Shown piece by piece: positions 45,562-57,340 of a stretch of 64,000 bases of DNA (within the stretch, counting starts at the first letter, position 1; each line of letters opens with the position of its first letter). The notes below the pieces were generated by a model, which saw only the letters and a list, made by a program, of their open reading frames with translations, ran no database searches and was not told the DNA's origin. The DNA is taken from contig CM061069.1 in the NCBI GenBank assembly GCA_030762895.1, positions 85,817,548-85,881,547 on the forward strand, written 5' to 3'. The translations under genes were made by a program, and so were the position numbers. This stretch comes from Sophora flavescens. Taxonomy: Eukaryota > Streptophyta > Magnoliopsida > Fabales > Fabaceae.

Positions 45562-48237
45562 TGTCAGGACCTGACTTAGGCGTCCCTGACCGGCCAGAAT
45601 AGAACTTCATTGTCCCATTCCCAAGGCCTTTCAAGCACGTATAAGTCACATCATAACAAGATATATTGAATATCATAAGTAATTATCAGAGTAAAATATT
45701 ATACCAAAAGTAAGCCAAGGGTGGCCCCGAGTCAACATCAATAGTTTTTTAAAAAAAAAACAAAGCCCAAATGGGCTTACAACTAGAATGAAGTTTAAAA
45801 CTCCAAACAACAGAAGATTCTCATATGACAATAAACCAAGCCACAAGAAACCGAAACAGCAACAGCTGCCCGCACTACACAAGTGCATGGGCTCCCTGAG
45901 ATGGCTCAACTCATGGAATACATGAAGCTAAAACCAAAAGGGGCGGGGGTGAGTCCCAGAACTCAGTGAGGGATAAACAAAACATAATAGCAAACTAGTA
46001 CAATATATATAAGCATCTCCATAAATATCTCACTGAGTTCTTCACATTGTATATAAGCTTACATAGCAAATCTCCACTTTCTATGAAGTTAATTTGCCAT
46101 TGGGCAAGATGCTTGTGTATCCCCTTGGAGTTGTTCACTAGAGTCTCCCACTCCGACGGTCACATTTATATCTCGGTCGAGTCCGCTAACCGGGAAGTGA
46201 CCTCAGTCACTACACAACCACCCTCCGAACTCCGGGGTTTTTCACTAGAGGCCCCACGCTCCGACGGTCACATTTATATACCGGTCGAATCCGTTGACCG
46301 GTCGAATACACCAAGTCTTGTCCAATGTCTAAGCATCATACCAAAGCACCAAGTACAATAAATCATACCTTATCATAACGTACGCTCACTATACTTCATA
46401 ATAAATCTTGAATAACCATCACAGCGGTATTCAATGAAGTCCATAGCATTCACAATCACAATTACATATAGGCAACATTGTAGTTGTTTCATTCACATAC
46501 TATCATCACTTGATAAGTTCATTTCAAAAGTTACACCATGAACATACACATAGTCACATTTAGCATATCACCACTAATTTCTTTATTCACGTACCACATA
46601 ATTTAACATATTCACAACTATTCTATTCCATATCATAGCCCTGGTGACAACAACACAATCATTTCATTGACACATCATAGCATAGTCATAAATCCACCAA
46701 TACATGACTAATGATAATGTTTCCAGCAAGCCTAGGCCAACTTTAAATGAAAACTAGGAATACTATAGAGGTCCATAAATTCTTAAATTTTAACCACAAC
46801 AGTACTTACATGTCTACTTTCAAATGACACTAGTTTCACATAAAAAGATACTCTACAACTCCATATATAAATTTTGTAGTAAAATCTGTTTGAGTACATC
46901 CAAGACATACAATACTCTGTTTTAAAAATTAAACTGCGACCTCCTCAGATCTCCTAAAAATAACAAAACTTAACCACAACATACTCCTACAATTCAATTT
47001 TCAAATGCAACAAGTTTCATCTCAATCCGAATTTTAATAACCAAGATATGATTTTCTGAGCGCAGGCTGTCAGGGTACCTTGGGGACAGCCTTAACCTTG
47101 TTTTAAAAATGTAACTGATAATATCCCAGGTTTCCAAAAATCACGAAATTTATACACTATGTATATCTAGATGTTAGCTTTCCAACGAGACCAATTTCAT
47201 ATTAATCTGATTTCTAAAACTCTAGTTATAATTTTTTTCCCGCATGTCTGTCAGAATTTCAGACAAAAACCGAGATCCCCTAAGAAAACACCAATCGTCA
47301 AGCTCCAACAATGGAGTTTCCTCACCCCCAATTTGTAGGGTTCAACCAAACAGATATGATAACTCACCATTAACATGTTAGTCAAAGAATAATCAAGCTA
47401 AACATTTACAAACGATTTTCATGAAAGGGATTCATCCAAAACAACTCACAAACATCCCTATTTCAACCATCATCAACCCATTTCATATCCCTCAAAAATA
47501 TCCACGAAAACTAACCCAAAAAAATCATAATCCCTCACCTGGTTTGATGCGTTTGGATAATAAACATACGTTAGAGATGAATTCTCCACACCCAAACAAC
47601 AGGAATCACGTTAAGAAGGTGCTCCTTCACCATTGGATCGCCATGCCTATCCTCCTTTTCTCAAGAGTGACAACAAACACAAATAGGGTTCTTGACGGCT
47701 ATCAAAACCCTCACGCTAAGCTTATATACTCACTAAAAATACAAGTCCCTAACATGTGCTCTTACTTGACACTGGAGGGTAAAAGGATAAAATCCTTAAA
47801 TTATTCAAAATGCATAAGTTATTTATTATTTATAAACTCCTAATATACTTAATTTAAATTATTTATAACATGACAAACAAATTTAGTGTTTTCCCATAAA
47901 TATAATATTTTTACCTTACTTATAATTAAATAAGCCACTTTCATAATTAAACTGGTGGGATCTCCCCCCTCCCTTTATTAAGGATGACTTCATTAGGAAT
48001 AGACAGGGTCTTCCTAATTACAGATTTTGTTAATTCTCTCATGGGTTTTGGTCATTGTCCCCCCATGTTCGTTGTACTCTTTTTATCTTTTTAATATATT
48101 GAGGTGTGATGCAGATGATGGGTAGGGCTGGTGGTGCCAACCTAGTTGGGATTACCTTCTCTATTGTGATGCCTATGCACGCCTTAGCCTTTTATTAAAA
48201 ATAATAATTAAATAAGCCATTTTTTGCGGGTATTACA
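45562..48237 (-). mobile_element. LTR-like insertion with target duplication CACAC (2.7 kb)
   Basis: It begins TGTCAGGACC and ends GGGTATTACA, with CACAC at 45557-45561 and 48238-48242. The terminal words suggest a solo LTR of another TGTAAYACC family, lying on the minus strand. It contains two imperfect copies of a block with CTCCGACGGTCACATTTATA (46153 and 46260) and a nested LINE tail at 47941-48203. No coding sequence is recognised. Confidence 0.75.
47941..48203 (+). mobile_element. 5'-truncated LINE tail, about 260 bp, with target duplication
   Basis: The first part encodes the last residues of the RNase H region (NRQGLPNYRF, as in LINE-a RNRLPNYRFR). The 3' UTR with CCAACCTAGTTGG (48137-48149) and GTGATGCCTATGCA follows, ending in an A-rich tail. 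ATAATTAAATAAGCCA occurs on both sides (47922-47937 and 48204-48219), a 16-base perfect duplication typical of LINE insertion. Confidence 0.88.
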
Positions 48238-48953
48238 CACACGACCGAGTACATTGGATCGTTTTGCACTATAGAAGGAACACAAGAGGGAGGTCCAGAT
48301 AGGAGGATTCATACCGTGGAGACCATCCAGATATCACTTCCACCAGTCTGATTTTATGTACAACGTTTAGCTGAGCAGGGACAGCTAATGTTGGATCCAC
48401 CACCTCTGAATGTGGCGCCAGCTTCACCCATAGAGGAGGACCCCGAGGAATTCATGGAGGAGGAACCTCAGTATCATCCTATGAGCAATGATGATGATGC
48501 ACCTGGCGAGGGAGCCGGAGTGGAAGTATCCTCTTCTGATTCTTCCTCTGGAAATGAGGGAGACTTCCGTGGTCTCCCGAGTGGGTATCACTAGTTGTCT
48601 TGACCAGCTTAGGACGTCTAGTTTTATTTTGGGGTAGTGATGTTGGATGGATCTTGTCAGTCGCATGTTTTATTTTGTCTCTTTAAACTCTAGTACAATG
48701 TAGTGTTTTGTTTGAGAAAACTTCTGTCAATGCACTTGTCACTAAGAAGATGTTTGTTACCAATGGGAATATCATGTATGTTTTCTATGAATGTAAATTG
48801 GTCTTTTAATTCCATTGTCTTAAGTTGTGAGTTTTATTTAATAATGAATTACTAATTAGATATAAACATTCCGAAAGAAATCAACATGTCTTCTAATAAC
48901 GTTAATATTAGTAAAAAGGGTTAATTAATGTAATGCCCGGGTAAGGGTGTTAC

Positions 48954-49165
48954 ATGAGTCACCCCTATGACTCACCCCCCTAGGTGGAAAGATGTCTCAT
49001 CATTCGATGTCGGGTTTTGTCTCTGTACATCATTTCTCGACTCCGTCGATTACCCGATTTAGGTTTTACGCCCGAATAAAGTATAATAACTTATTTATTT
49101 TGAAAATTTTCAAAATAACCAATATCATTGAAAATGAGATATAAAATCTAACCATTTGAATGTAG
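48954..49165 (-). mobile_element. LTR-A4: inverted fragment of the LTR-A2 5' region
   Basis: On the minus strand it matches 12560-12775, with the phrases ATTTTGAAAATTTTCAAAAT, ATTCGGGCG and GTCATAGGGGTGACTCA. It directly abuts the 3' end of LTR-B1. Downstream, 49166-49524 is AT-rich with no recognisable feature. Confidence 0.6.
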
Positions 49166-49524
49166 GGGAATGAGATTTTGTGTAATATATATAATAATTA
49201 TAATTATTAAATATATTTCTAAATGTGTAATTTTTTTAATTTTCAAACCTTATTAATTTTTCTTTAAAATTTATGTTCTTTGAACATATTTTTAATTTCA
49301 ATTATTTTGTAATTTAGACTCTTAATTGAAGTTTTCATTTTGAATAAAAAGTAAGTGTATATAAAAATAAATAAACTTTATATAATAAGATTTTATTAAA
49401 TTAATGTATATAAAAATATATGAACCTTACTAAGCGTTGATTAACAAATAAAAATAAATTAATTTTTTGTAAAAAAAATTCATTAAAAAATTAAATCTAT
49501 TAGTTTTGAATATATTAAATATAT

Positions 49525-49697
49525 AACCTCAAGGGTTGGTCTAGTGGAGCATGTCAGGGTATCATATCTGACATGTTACACGTTCAAGTCCCCACTAGTC
49601 TTCTTAAGGTGAGGTAAATGTAAATCCCTTTGTAAATGCTAATAGAGCCCGAAGGTTTTCCCTCCTTTGGACTGGAGCATCATCCCTCACCCTAAAA
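49525..49697 (+). mobile_element. tRNA-derived SINE
   Basis: The head contains a polymerase III box A (TGGTCTAGTGG, 49537-49547) and, 33 bases later, a box B (CGTTCAAGTCC, 49581-49591), as in tRNA-derived SINEs. The body AGAGCCCGAAGGTTTTCCCT and CATCATCCCTCACCC recurs without the head at 31951-32039. It is not a tRNA gene: no anticodon arm or acceptor pairing can be drawn around the boxes. Confidence 0.6.
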
Positions 49698-49789
49698 TTT
49701 TAATAAAAACATGTATTTTTTTTAATTTAATTTTCACGGGCACATTTGAAAATGCTAGTTACTAACATTTTTTTATCGAAGAATAATAA

Positions 49790-50462
49790 TAAAGAGGGAT
49801 CAAAGGAACACTTTTCCACAACAACACATACAATAAACGCAACTCATACTGATTGTGAAACAAAGTGCTTCATCTCTGAGAAAAGTGTGATAGTAGTTAG
49901 AACTTCAATTTGTATTATCAGACTTTTAGAGTCTTACTTCTACTCAATTCTTTTCTTGAATTAGAGTGACTAAGAGAGGGTATCTCTTAGGGTTTAACAA
50001 GGATAGAAGGGATCCTTGGGTAAAGAAAGCTAGTGTGCTTTCTGGAGATTTTTCAAGCAAGGAGGTTATCCTTGTGTTGCTGTAATTAGAATTGTGTAAA
50101 TTGCTAATTATAGTGAAGAAAACCACAAAGGTGTGGGACTGGATGTAGGCTTACCAGAGGAGGTAGCCGAACCAGGATAAATCGGTTTGCATGTTCTTCT
50201 TATCCCTAAACTCCATATACTTGTTAACTTGAATCTTTAATCTGTAATCTGTGCTAAAATCTGTTGTTACTACTTATAATTCTTCTTGTCATCATCACTT
50301 GTTCCGTAACCTAATTCTTGCGAATTAAAATTGAGTGAAAACCAATTTTCTTTAAAAGAAACACTGTTTTACTTTAAGTTGTTGAATAAGTTTTCAATAT
50401 CTCAATTCACCCCCGCCCCCCCCCCCCCCCCCCCCCTCTTGAGACCGTAGCCACTACCAACA
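49790..50462 (+). mobile_element. 3' part of a copia-type LTR (SIRE/Maximus-like wording)
   Basis: The text GTGTGGGACTGGATGTAGG..ACCAGGATAAATC.. followed by CAATTCACCCCC and CTACCAACAG resembles the R-U5 end of SIRE/Maximus-type copia LTRs in legumes, judged from memory of the wording. No primer site follows; the gag-HMGS composite starts at 50463 instead. Confidence 0.45.
50410..50436 (+). repeat. Poly-C tract
   Basis: Five C, one G, then 21 consecutive C bases at the position where copia LTRs of this kind usually have a shorter C-run. It may be unstable or an assembly estimate. Confidence 0.9.
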
Positions 50463-52331
50463 GATCAAGATGGATCAATATTTTGTGGACAACGGTTGGA
50501 TCCATGAAGAGATGAAGAAAATGTGTGTGACTATGTTTGCATCGAGAGGAAAAGCTTTCATATGGTTCTCTTCTTGGACTTTTGAAATGGACATGATCAA
50601 GAAATTCATACTAGATCTGTAGGCTTGTCTTCAAGTTTCAGAAGATGAGGAGCAAGAGAACAAGGGTAGAGAGGAGAATTAAGAGGTGAAAACAGAAATC
50701 AGTAATGACCAAGAGTTGGAGAAGCTGCAGGTTAAGTATGTAGAGGAAATAGAGGTGGAAGACGAAGCTAAGGGGACTGAGCTTGGGTTCTCACAAACGA
50801 CTACCAAACTGTTGCCATCAAATCCGTCGGTGCCGTCGCCAGCAGATCCACCGGAGCCTTTGCATGAGCTATCGTCAAAACTGCTGCATGAGACGCCGCC
50901 CCACATGAGCCTCCGCCTAAATCGTCGAATCCATGTCAATTTACAAAGTGCTCCATGATCTTGGGGTTCAGGATTTTTGGAATACCCACCAAGCTTCCAC
51001 GACCTAAGACTCCGAATCCACTTAAGCCACCTTAAGATCCGCAGTCGGAGTAGCTTCTTGAGCCGCCGCCAAAGTCGCCTATGCCGTTGCCTACTCCGCC
51101 TGAACCACCAGAAATACGCTGCCGGTTATCGTGGAGATGGGCGGATGGTCGGAAAGGCACCGTCGTCGATGACCCAAGATCCACCGCCAGAAACAACGGT
51201 GCCATGGTAGCCACTAGGGGTTGTCCAGATATGAGGTTGTAGCCGTTTGTGAAGGTTTGAGGTTGCTGGGTTCAGAAATGGATATAGATGGAAGGAGATA
51301 GGGGAAGAAAAGGAAATCCAAAGAATGGGCCAGTTTCTTAACCTAATGGGCCAAGCCCAGGTCAATATGAATGGGGATAAGAGAAATTATTTTGTAAACT
51401 TAGTGGGTCAAACCCTGCTCAGGGTAAGAACAAAATAGGTTTTAAAACAACATAAGGTGGGCCCAAATTCACAGCTTCTCAATGGGCCTACTTCAGGAAT
51501 TAAAGAAAGATTTCATTCGGATATCCTTCTCACTACTCTTTCTGCATCCTTCCACCGTGCCTTCTTTGTCTCTCTTATCTTCCATCAATAAAACCTTTTT
51601 TACAACTGTTAATGGCAAAGAATATGGGAATTCTTGCTATTGACATCTACTGCCCTCCCACTTGCGTTCAGCATGAAGCACTAGAGGCTCATGATGGTGC
51701 CAGTAAACAGAAATATATCATTTGACTTGGACAAGATGGCATGGCATTTTGTACCATGGTAAAAGATGTCATCTCCATGAGTTTGCTTGTAGTTACTACC
51801 CTTCTTGAGATGTATAGGATTGATCCTAAACAAATTTGTCTTCTAGAAGTAGGTAGTGAGACTATGACAGACAAAAGCAAATCCATCAAGACATTCCTGA
51901 TACAGAATTTTGAGAAACATGGAAATACTGATATTGAGGGTGCTAATGCATGCTATGGAGGAATTGCTTCTCTGTTCAATTGTGTCAATTGGCTGGAGAG
52001 CAATTCATGGGAAAGACGCTATGGACTTGTTGTCTGCACTAACAGTGCAATCTATGCCGAAAGACCTGCTCAATCTTTTGATTTGTGCACATCCACTATA
52101 AAGCTGAGGAATGCACTTGTGTTTGTATATTTTCCCCTCACAAACATGCACACTGCAGATCAATAATGAAGTAGAGAACTTAAGGCTAGGAGGTCATACC
52201 TCAAAGGTAGTGAAAGTTGAGATTATCACAAGAAAGAATCATGACAAGAGGAAAGTTGGAAGGGGTATAACAAGAGTAGCACAAGACATTGGGATAGTCC
52301 ATAATAGCAGCACAACCCCCCTCATTTCTTC
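50463..52331 (+). mobile_element. Gag-HMGS composite, copy 3
   Basis: It is collinear with copy 1: gag-like DQYFVDNGWIHEEMKK and GKAFIWFSSWTFEMDM, the EISNDQELEKLQVKYVEE linker, Pro-rich PSVPSPADPPEP, PPKSPMPLPTPPEPPE, then HMGS from 51612 and the tail (ENLRLGGHTSKVVKVEI). It lacks the leader found before copy 1, its left end joining the copia LTR at GATCAAG. It forms the left arm of a large inverted repeat with copy 4. Confidence 0.78.
51612..52073 (+). pseudogene. HMGS: Captured HMG-CoA synthase fragment, copy 3
   Basis: Reads MAKNMGILAIDIYCPPTCV through NACYGGIASLF to YGLVVCTNSAIYAE in one frame, interrupted only by a TGA near 51725. The Thr after the catalytic NACYGG box is Ile here. It has the same three-residue shortening before NACYGG as copies 1 and 4. 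Only about the first third of the roughly 460-residue enzyme is present. Confidence 0.85.
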
Positions 52332-53320
52332 ATTATTGATCTGCAGTGTGCATGTTTTTGAGGGCAAAATCATACATAAACCAAGTGCATTCCTCAGCTT
52401 TTTAGTAGATGTGCACAAATAAAAAGATTGAGTAGGAACTTTGGCATAGATTACACTGTCAGTGCAGACAACAAGTCCATAGCATCTTTCCCATGAATTG
52501 CTCTCCAGCCAATTGACACAATTGAATAGAGAAGCAGTTCCTCCATAGCATGCATTAGCACCCTCAATATCAGTATTTCCATGTTTCTCAAAATTATGCA
52601 TCAGGAATGTCTTGATGGATTTACTTTTGTCTGTTAGTCTCACTACCTACTTCCAGACAACCAATTTGTTTTGGATCACTCCCATACTTCTCAAGAAGGG
52701 AAGTAACTACAGTGAAACTCATGGAGATGACATCTTTTACCTTGGTACATAATGCCATGCCATCTTTTCCAAGTCCAATGGTATATTTCCCTTTACTGGC
52801 ACCATCATGAACATCCGGTGCTTCATGCTGAACACAAGTGGGAGGGAAGTAGATGTCAATAGCAAGAATTTCCATATTCTTTGCCATTAACAGTTGTAAA
52901 AAAGGTTCTATTGCTGGAAGAGAATAGAGACAAAGAAAGGTATGGTGGAATGATGTAGAAAGAGTAGTGGGAAGGATGTCTGAATGAAATGTTTCTTTAA
53001 TTCCCGAAGTAGGCCCATTGTGCAACTGTGAATTTGGGCCCACCTTATGTTTTTTTAAAACCCATTTTGTTCTTACCCTGAGTTGGGTTTGACCCACTAA
53101 GTTTACAAAATAATTTCTTTTATAACCATTCATGTTGACCTGGGCTTGGCCCATTAGGTTTAGAAACTGACCCATTTTTTAGATTTCGTTTTCTGCCCCT
53201 ATCTCCTTGCTTCTATCTCCATTTATGAACCCAACGACCTCAACCTTCACCAACGACTGCAACCTCATATCTGGGCAGCCCCCAGTGGCTACCGCGGAGC
53301 CGCCGTTTTTGGAAGTGGAT
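52332..53320 (-). mobile_element. Gag-HMGS composite, copy 4, first part (inverted)
   Basis: Read on the minus strand it repeats copy 3 from GCTACCGCGG..CAGATATGAGG through the HMGS piece to the tail at GATCAATAA. Over a 65-base sample around NACYGG, copies 3 and 4 differ at only about two positions. LTR-B2 (53321-57340) splits it; the sequence resumes at 57341. The region between the arms (52167-52331) forms a loop of about 165 bases. Confidence 0.8.
52436..52887 (-). pseudogene. HMGS: Captured HMG-CoA synthase fragment, copy 4
   Basis: The best preserved of the captured pieces: it keeps GKYTIGLGKDGMALCTKVKD, which is damaged in copies 1 and 3. A frameshift at about 52635 lies after LEVGSET. 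It includes DKSKSIKTFLM, HGNTDIEGANACYGG and YGLVVCTDSVIYA. Upstream the frame is open from 53175, so 97 codons of composite sequence precede the HMGS Met in frame, giving a 184-codon chimeric ORF (53175-52621). Confidence 0.85.
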
Positions 53321-56300
53321 TGTAACACCCCCCCTTGGGGCATTACTTACGTAACACGTGCGGAAATAAAGTTAAAAGATAATTTGCTGGTGCTTTCGGA
53401 AAATAACTTATATAAGTACATAAGTGTCTGAAATTGGGGGTAAAATTTTTGTCACGACTCCATACCTAAGCCTTAATTGATCGACACACAAACTTACTAT
53501 CATAGCTTGACAAGCCTATTTAATTTAAAGAATATACTTAAATACAAGATAGTAGTTTTACAAAAAGTTCGACAGAGTCTCCTCTGTAATTCGGACATCC
53601 CAGACAAAATAACACCTGTTAAAATATTTGCAATTTCTCTCCAGAATTCCAGTTACACCAAATTCAATCAGGCATCAATACATAAAAATAATAGTTATAG
53701 CCAAAAGCTTTACAAAACCAAAAGAAATAGCTTAGATTTTTCATTCAAAAGATATGCTCTCTGAGCTATAGGCATTCCATTTTAAAATAAAGGCTCTCTG
53801 AGCCAAACTCGTACATACTATCAAAATAATCTAAGTCTCAACCCTAAGCTGGTCGTTCTAAAAGTTATTCCACAAGTAATACCTCATCAAGCAACTACAT
53901 CTAAGTCTCTGAGTGACTTAGAAAGACTCCTTTGCACCATCTGTATTAGAGTACCCAGGGTACAATATCGAACTAGAAGAATCCTGAAATGTTTGTAAGG
54001 GTGAGATACCGACAAATGGATATATCACACAACAACCATACACATGATACATACATCACATAATCATATAAGCATTTTAAATCATGCATATACATAACAT
54101 AACAGTGTTATATCAAAGGGTCTCAAACCCGAACAATCAGTTTTATAAAAAGAATGCATGACACTTCAATATTCAACTCTATCTTGATACCTAATCTCCG
54201 GAGATCCCACAACTTTCTGTTTCGTTTCAAGCTGATCAGGCACGCACATGGCGCATTGTAAAAACGAACAAAACAATGCCCAAGAAAATCACATAACACA
54301 CTGGTCTCACACAGTTCCACCAGGGTTATTAATCAAAGTTTTGACTCATTGTCTCACACATGTACAGAGGCACAATGGTCGCTGCGAATTATGGAATTTA
54401 TTGTCCATAACCTATTGCGTCACACAGATTGCAATAGTTAACGCATAAACTTGGACGCACAGTCCTATAAATTTGGACCCACAGTCCTATATATTGGCTC
54501 ACACATATAGAGGCCCAATATTTAAATGGAACACAGTCCATAAAAGATGCATTGATCCACTCCGGAACTCAATGATCATCATCTCCTGACACGTCTGCCA
54601 TATACATTGATCCACTCTGGATTCAATGCCCATTTACATGACATAATTGCCATTGAATTCATGAGAAAAACTTTTATTCTCGTTTTGTTTTCTTTGTCGT
54701 AATAGTATTTCCTTGTCGAAGCACAAAGCTTAACGACCATGCTTAATTCTTTTAATTAAGACTTTTCACTTAAAACAAATACAGGACACACAGTCCAAAT
54801 CTTTTAATCTCAACATAGGACATACAGTCCGAATGCTCAATCACGATGCCCTTAAACCGATGCACCAGTTTTAGGCTAGCGGATATGGAACTCACACTGT
54901 CCACATCAACTTAGGACACTCACAGTCCAAAAACAAAACTTGTAGGACACTTCGTCCCATGACACAGATCCTTGATCTACGTGTCCATACAACACTAGAA
55001 CCCCGACGTCTCGGTTCTAGGCTCATTTATCGACTTGTAAAACATTTCGTTCCGTGAAAATCAAAACCAAAACAAAACCTCGGTCACTTATCCAAGTAAC
55101 CAGAACGTTTCCAAAATTATTTGGGAGAAAATCCTTTTCCTTTACAAAATCCTTTCTAAAACATCTAGGAAATTCATTTGTATTTGAAATTCATTGATGG
55201 AATAAAGTTAAATATTTTCAAAAGGTCTTTCCTTCATAATAAATATTTTCAAAGGGTCTTTCCTTCATAAAGCACACCGTTCGAAAAGGTTTTCTCTCGT
55301 ACAAAACTTTTGATCATAAAAATATAGTTTCCTTCAACTAAAAATCACTTTAAAATTTTCCTAAAAACAAGGGTCTTATTCTTCTGAAGTAAAAACTTTA
55401 AAGAAGGAACTTTTATAAGTGAACCCAAAACTTTCAAAGTTCTATTCAGGGCTTATTAAGGCTTTTAATCCTAATCTTTATTGGGCACAGACTCAAGTCT
55501 GGCTTCTCAAACTTCAATCAACAGTAATAGCATCACAGTTAATCATGTATATATATCATTCATATATATCACAGTTAATCACATAGATATAATTCATAAC
55601 ACTTTAAAGCAACAAATGTTCAACTCCAAGTAATAACCACAATGGTTCAAATAAACAAGTTATTCAAGTATTGGCTAAACATCACAATAATATTCACAGC
55701 ACTCAATTACACACATATACACATGCATATAGTTATTGAATATCCCTAGGTAACTCCCCTTACCTTTGAAGACAAGTAAAGGATCCTCGTCCTAAAGTTC
55801 ACGTTAGCTCATATCTACTCCATCAAGCAAGAATAGCCGTGTCCAATCGTCTCAGAGAGTAAATCCAATAACGCGCAACAACAAAAATCAGGAAATCAAT
55901 TACACATAATCAAACACACATTCTAACTTGATCTAAACACTTAATCTAATTACCAAACAAGGTTATTTTTAAAGAAAATCATGTTTGAAGCTCACGCTTC
56001 CTAATACCCTTTTAGGAAACTTTGTTTTGATTAAAAGATCTTGAAAAAGAACTTTGGAAATCATCCATTAAGAGTCCTAATTACACTGAATCATAATTAA
56101 TTTCACAAAAACATACCCAAATTCAAATAAAATCAAATTGGGGGTTTAGGGCTCCTTATTAAAATTTAGGGAAAACTCAGAATAATGAAATTGGTTTAGG
56201 GAAACACAAACTCACAGTCCCAATCTCATAAAACAACTTTAAATTTCAAGATTAAAATCTGAAATCAAAGGGTTAGGGTTTCAAATCAGATTTTGGGGTT

Positions 56301-57340
56301 TCTTGAAATTAGGCAAAGTGAAATGAGAAAATCACTCACCCAACTAAGAGGAAGAAGGATATGGTGGTTATAGGATGATACGGCGCGGTGGAGGCAGCTG
56401 AGGACGGCGGCGGCACGACATCAACAGTGGTTGAATGTTTCTGTAACACTCTTGACCAAAAGAACATGGGTAAGTTTCAAGGAAAAGAGAATAGAATCTC
56501 AAACTAACCAAAAAAGGTGGTTGAAACCACCTTGAACCGTGGCTAGAAGCTCCTCTTCGCGGCGGACATGGCGTCAGACGGCGGAGCGAAGGGACAAACC
56601 GAGTGCAGGCGAGGCGGTCCGCGCAGGGTGAACCAGATGCGGTGGTCGCGCGACTCCGGGTGGCGGTGCAGGGGGTGGCGCCGATCTGAGCAAAGCAAGG
56701 AAGAGGGAGGAGAAAGATGAAGTAGGGAGGAAGAAGAAAAAGAAAGAAGAAAGAAGAAAGAAGAAAGAAGAAAGAAGAAAGAAAGAAGTAGAGAAGAAAC
56801 GTGAAAAAGAGAGAGATAGCGTCGAGTGAGTGAGAGAGAGAAAAGATAACTTTAGTTTTTATACTAATTATTTAGTAATAGGTACAAAATGGGTGATAAA
56901 TATTAGGCCTAAAATAAACATGTTTTTACTTTTTAGAATCTAAAAATAAAGATTGATAAGGATATGTTTTCGAAATTCAAGTTAGAGTAAAGATTAATAG
57001 TTGAACTGATCCACTAAGAAAATACTCAGTCCAAAATTTAACATCCGTTAATTGTCAAACCAAAATATTTTTAACTCTAAAATTAAATAGGATAAGAATA
57101 TGAAAATGCTTTTATCTTATTTACATTATTTAAAATATTTTTCTGTACTGGTATAATAGTGACAATAACGTAAATTATTGTCTAGTAAACGTGCATTTAC
57201 TGAAATAAGTCAGTGCTAACGCACCTAATAAAATAATTTGAAGAGAGTAATTTAATTACTCAAACTAAACCACATAACATAATAAACATAAACATCCAAA
57301 TAAAATAATTAATCCTAGGTGTAAAAACTAGGGTGTTACA
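53321..57340 (-). mobile_element. LTR-B2: 4.0-kb solo LTR with target duplication TGGAT
   Basis: Perfect 10-base inverted termini TGTAACACCC/GGGTGTTACA, flanked by TGGAT at 53316-53320 and 57341-57345. It is homologous to LTR-B1 and LTR-B3 in their central parts (FTDEQ-free noncoding DNA with CACGGAACGAAAT, GAGACGTCGGGGTTCTAG). Orientation is minus by comparison with LTR-B1. The small acidic ORF seen in its relatives has decayed here. Long LTRs with these termini suit Tekay/Del chromoviruses, an inference. It lies inside gag-HMGS composite copy 4. Confidence 0.88.
56731..56789 (+). repeat. GAAGAAA microsatellite
   Basis: GAAGAAA-type repeats in a purine-only strand, within LTR-B2. Confidence 0.85.

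Larger units (their letters stand above)
45461..48594 (+). pseudogene. Small acidic LTR-B ORF, split by an insertion
   Basis: Part 1 (45461-45561) reads MDPPLPLVHSPVRAIMFED and on to TWVIHLENH. Part 2 resumes at 48243 in the same frame once the insertion and one CACAC are removed, through GGPDRRIHTVE, an in-frame TGA after SLPPV (about 48350), then EEDPEEFMEEEPQYHP, SSSDSSSGNEGDF, ending at 48594. The homologue on the minus strand at 59432-59935 shares MDP, RRIHTVE, LPPxxFY, EEDPEEF and PxYHP. Total length would be about 150 codons, Asp/Glu-rich at the C-terminus. I do not recognise a family. Position within the LTR, about 360 bases before its end, is the same in both copies. Confidence 0.6.
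43059..48953 (+). mobile_element. LTR-B1: long LTR, chimeric at its left end and split by an insertion
   Basis: It ends in GGGTGTTACA at 48953. The stretch at 44.55-44.75 kb (TTTTTCACTGAACAAAA, GGACGTCGGGCTACTAGTG, GGACTGTGTGTCC) matches, on the opposite strand, parts of LTR-B2 near 55.0 kb and LTR-B3 near 60.75 kb. Near its 3' end lies a small acidic ORF split by the element at 45562-48237. Its proper 5' terminus is missing, replaced by LTR-A3. Apart from that ORF I see no coding sequence. Confidence 0.65.

Noticed and set aside
49534..49600. A genuine tRNA gene
   Set aside because: Box A and box B are present but no cloverleaf can be formed; a repeated SINE body follows.
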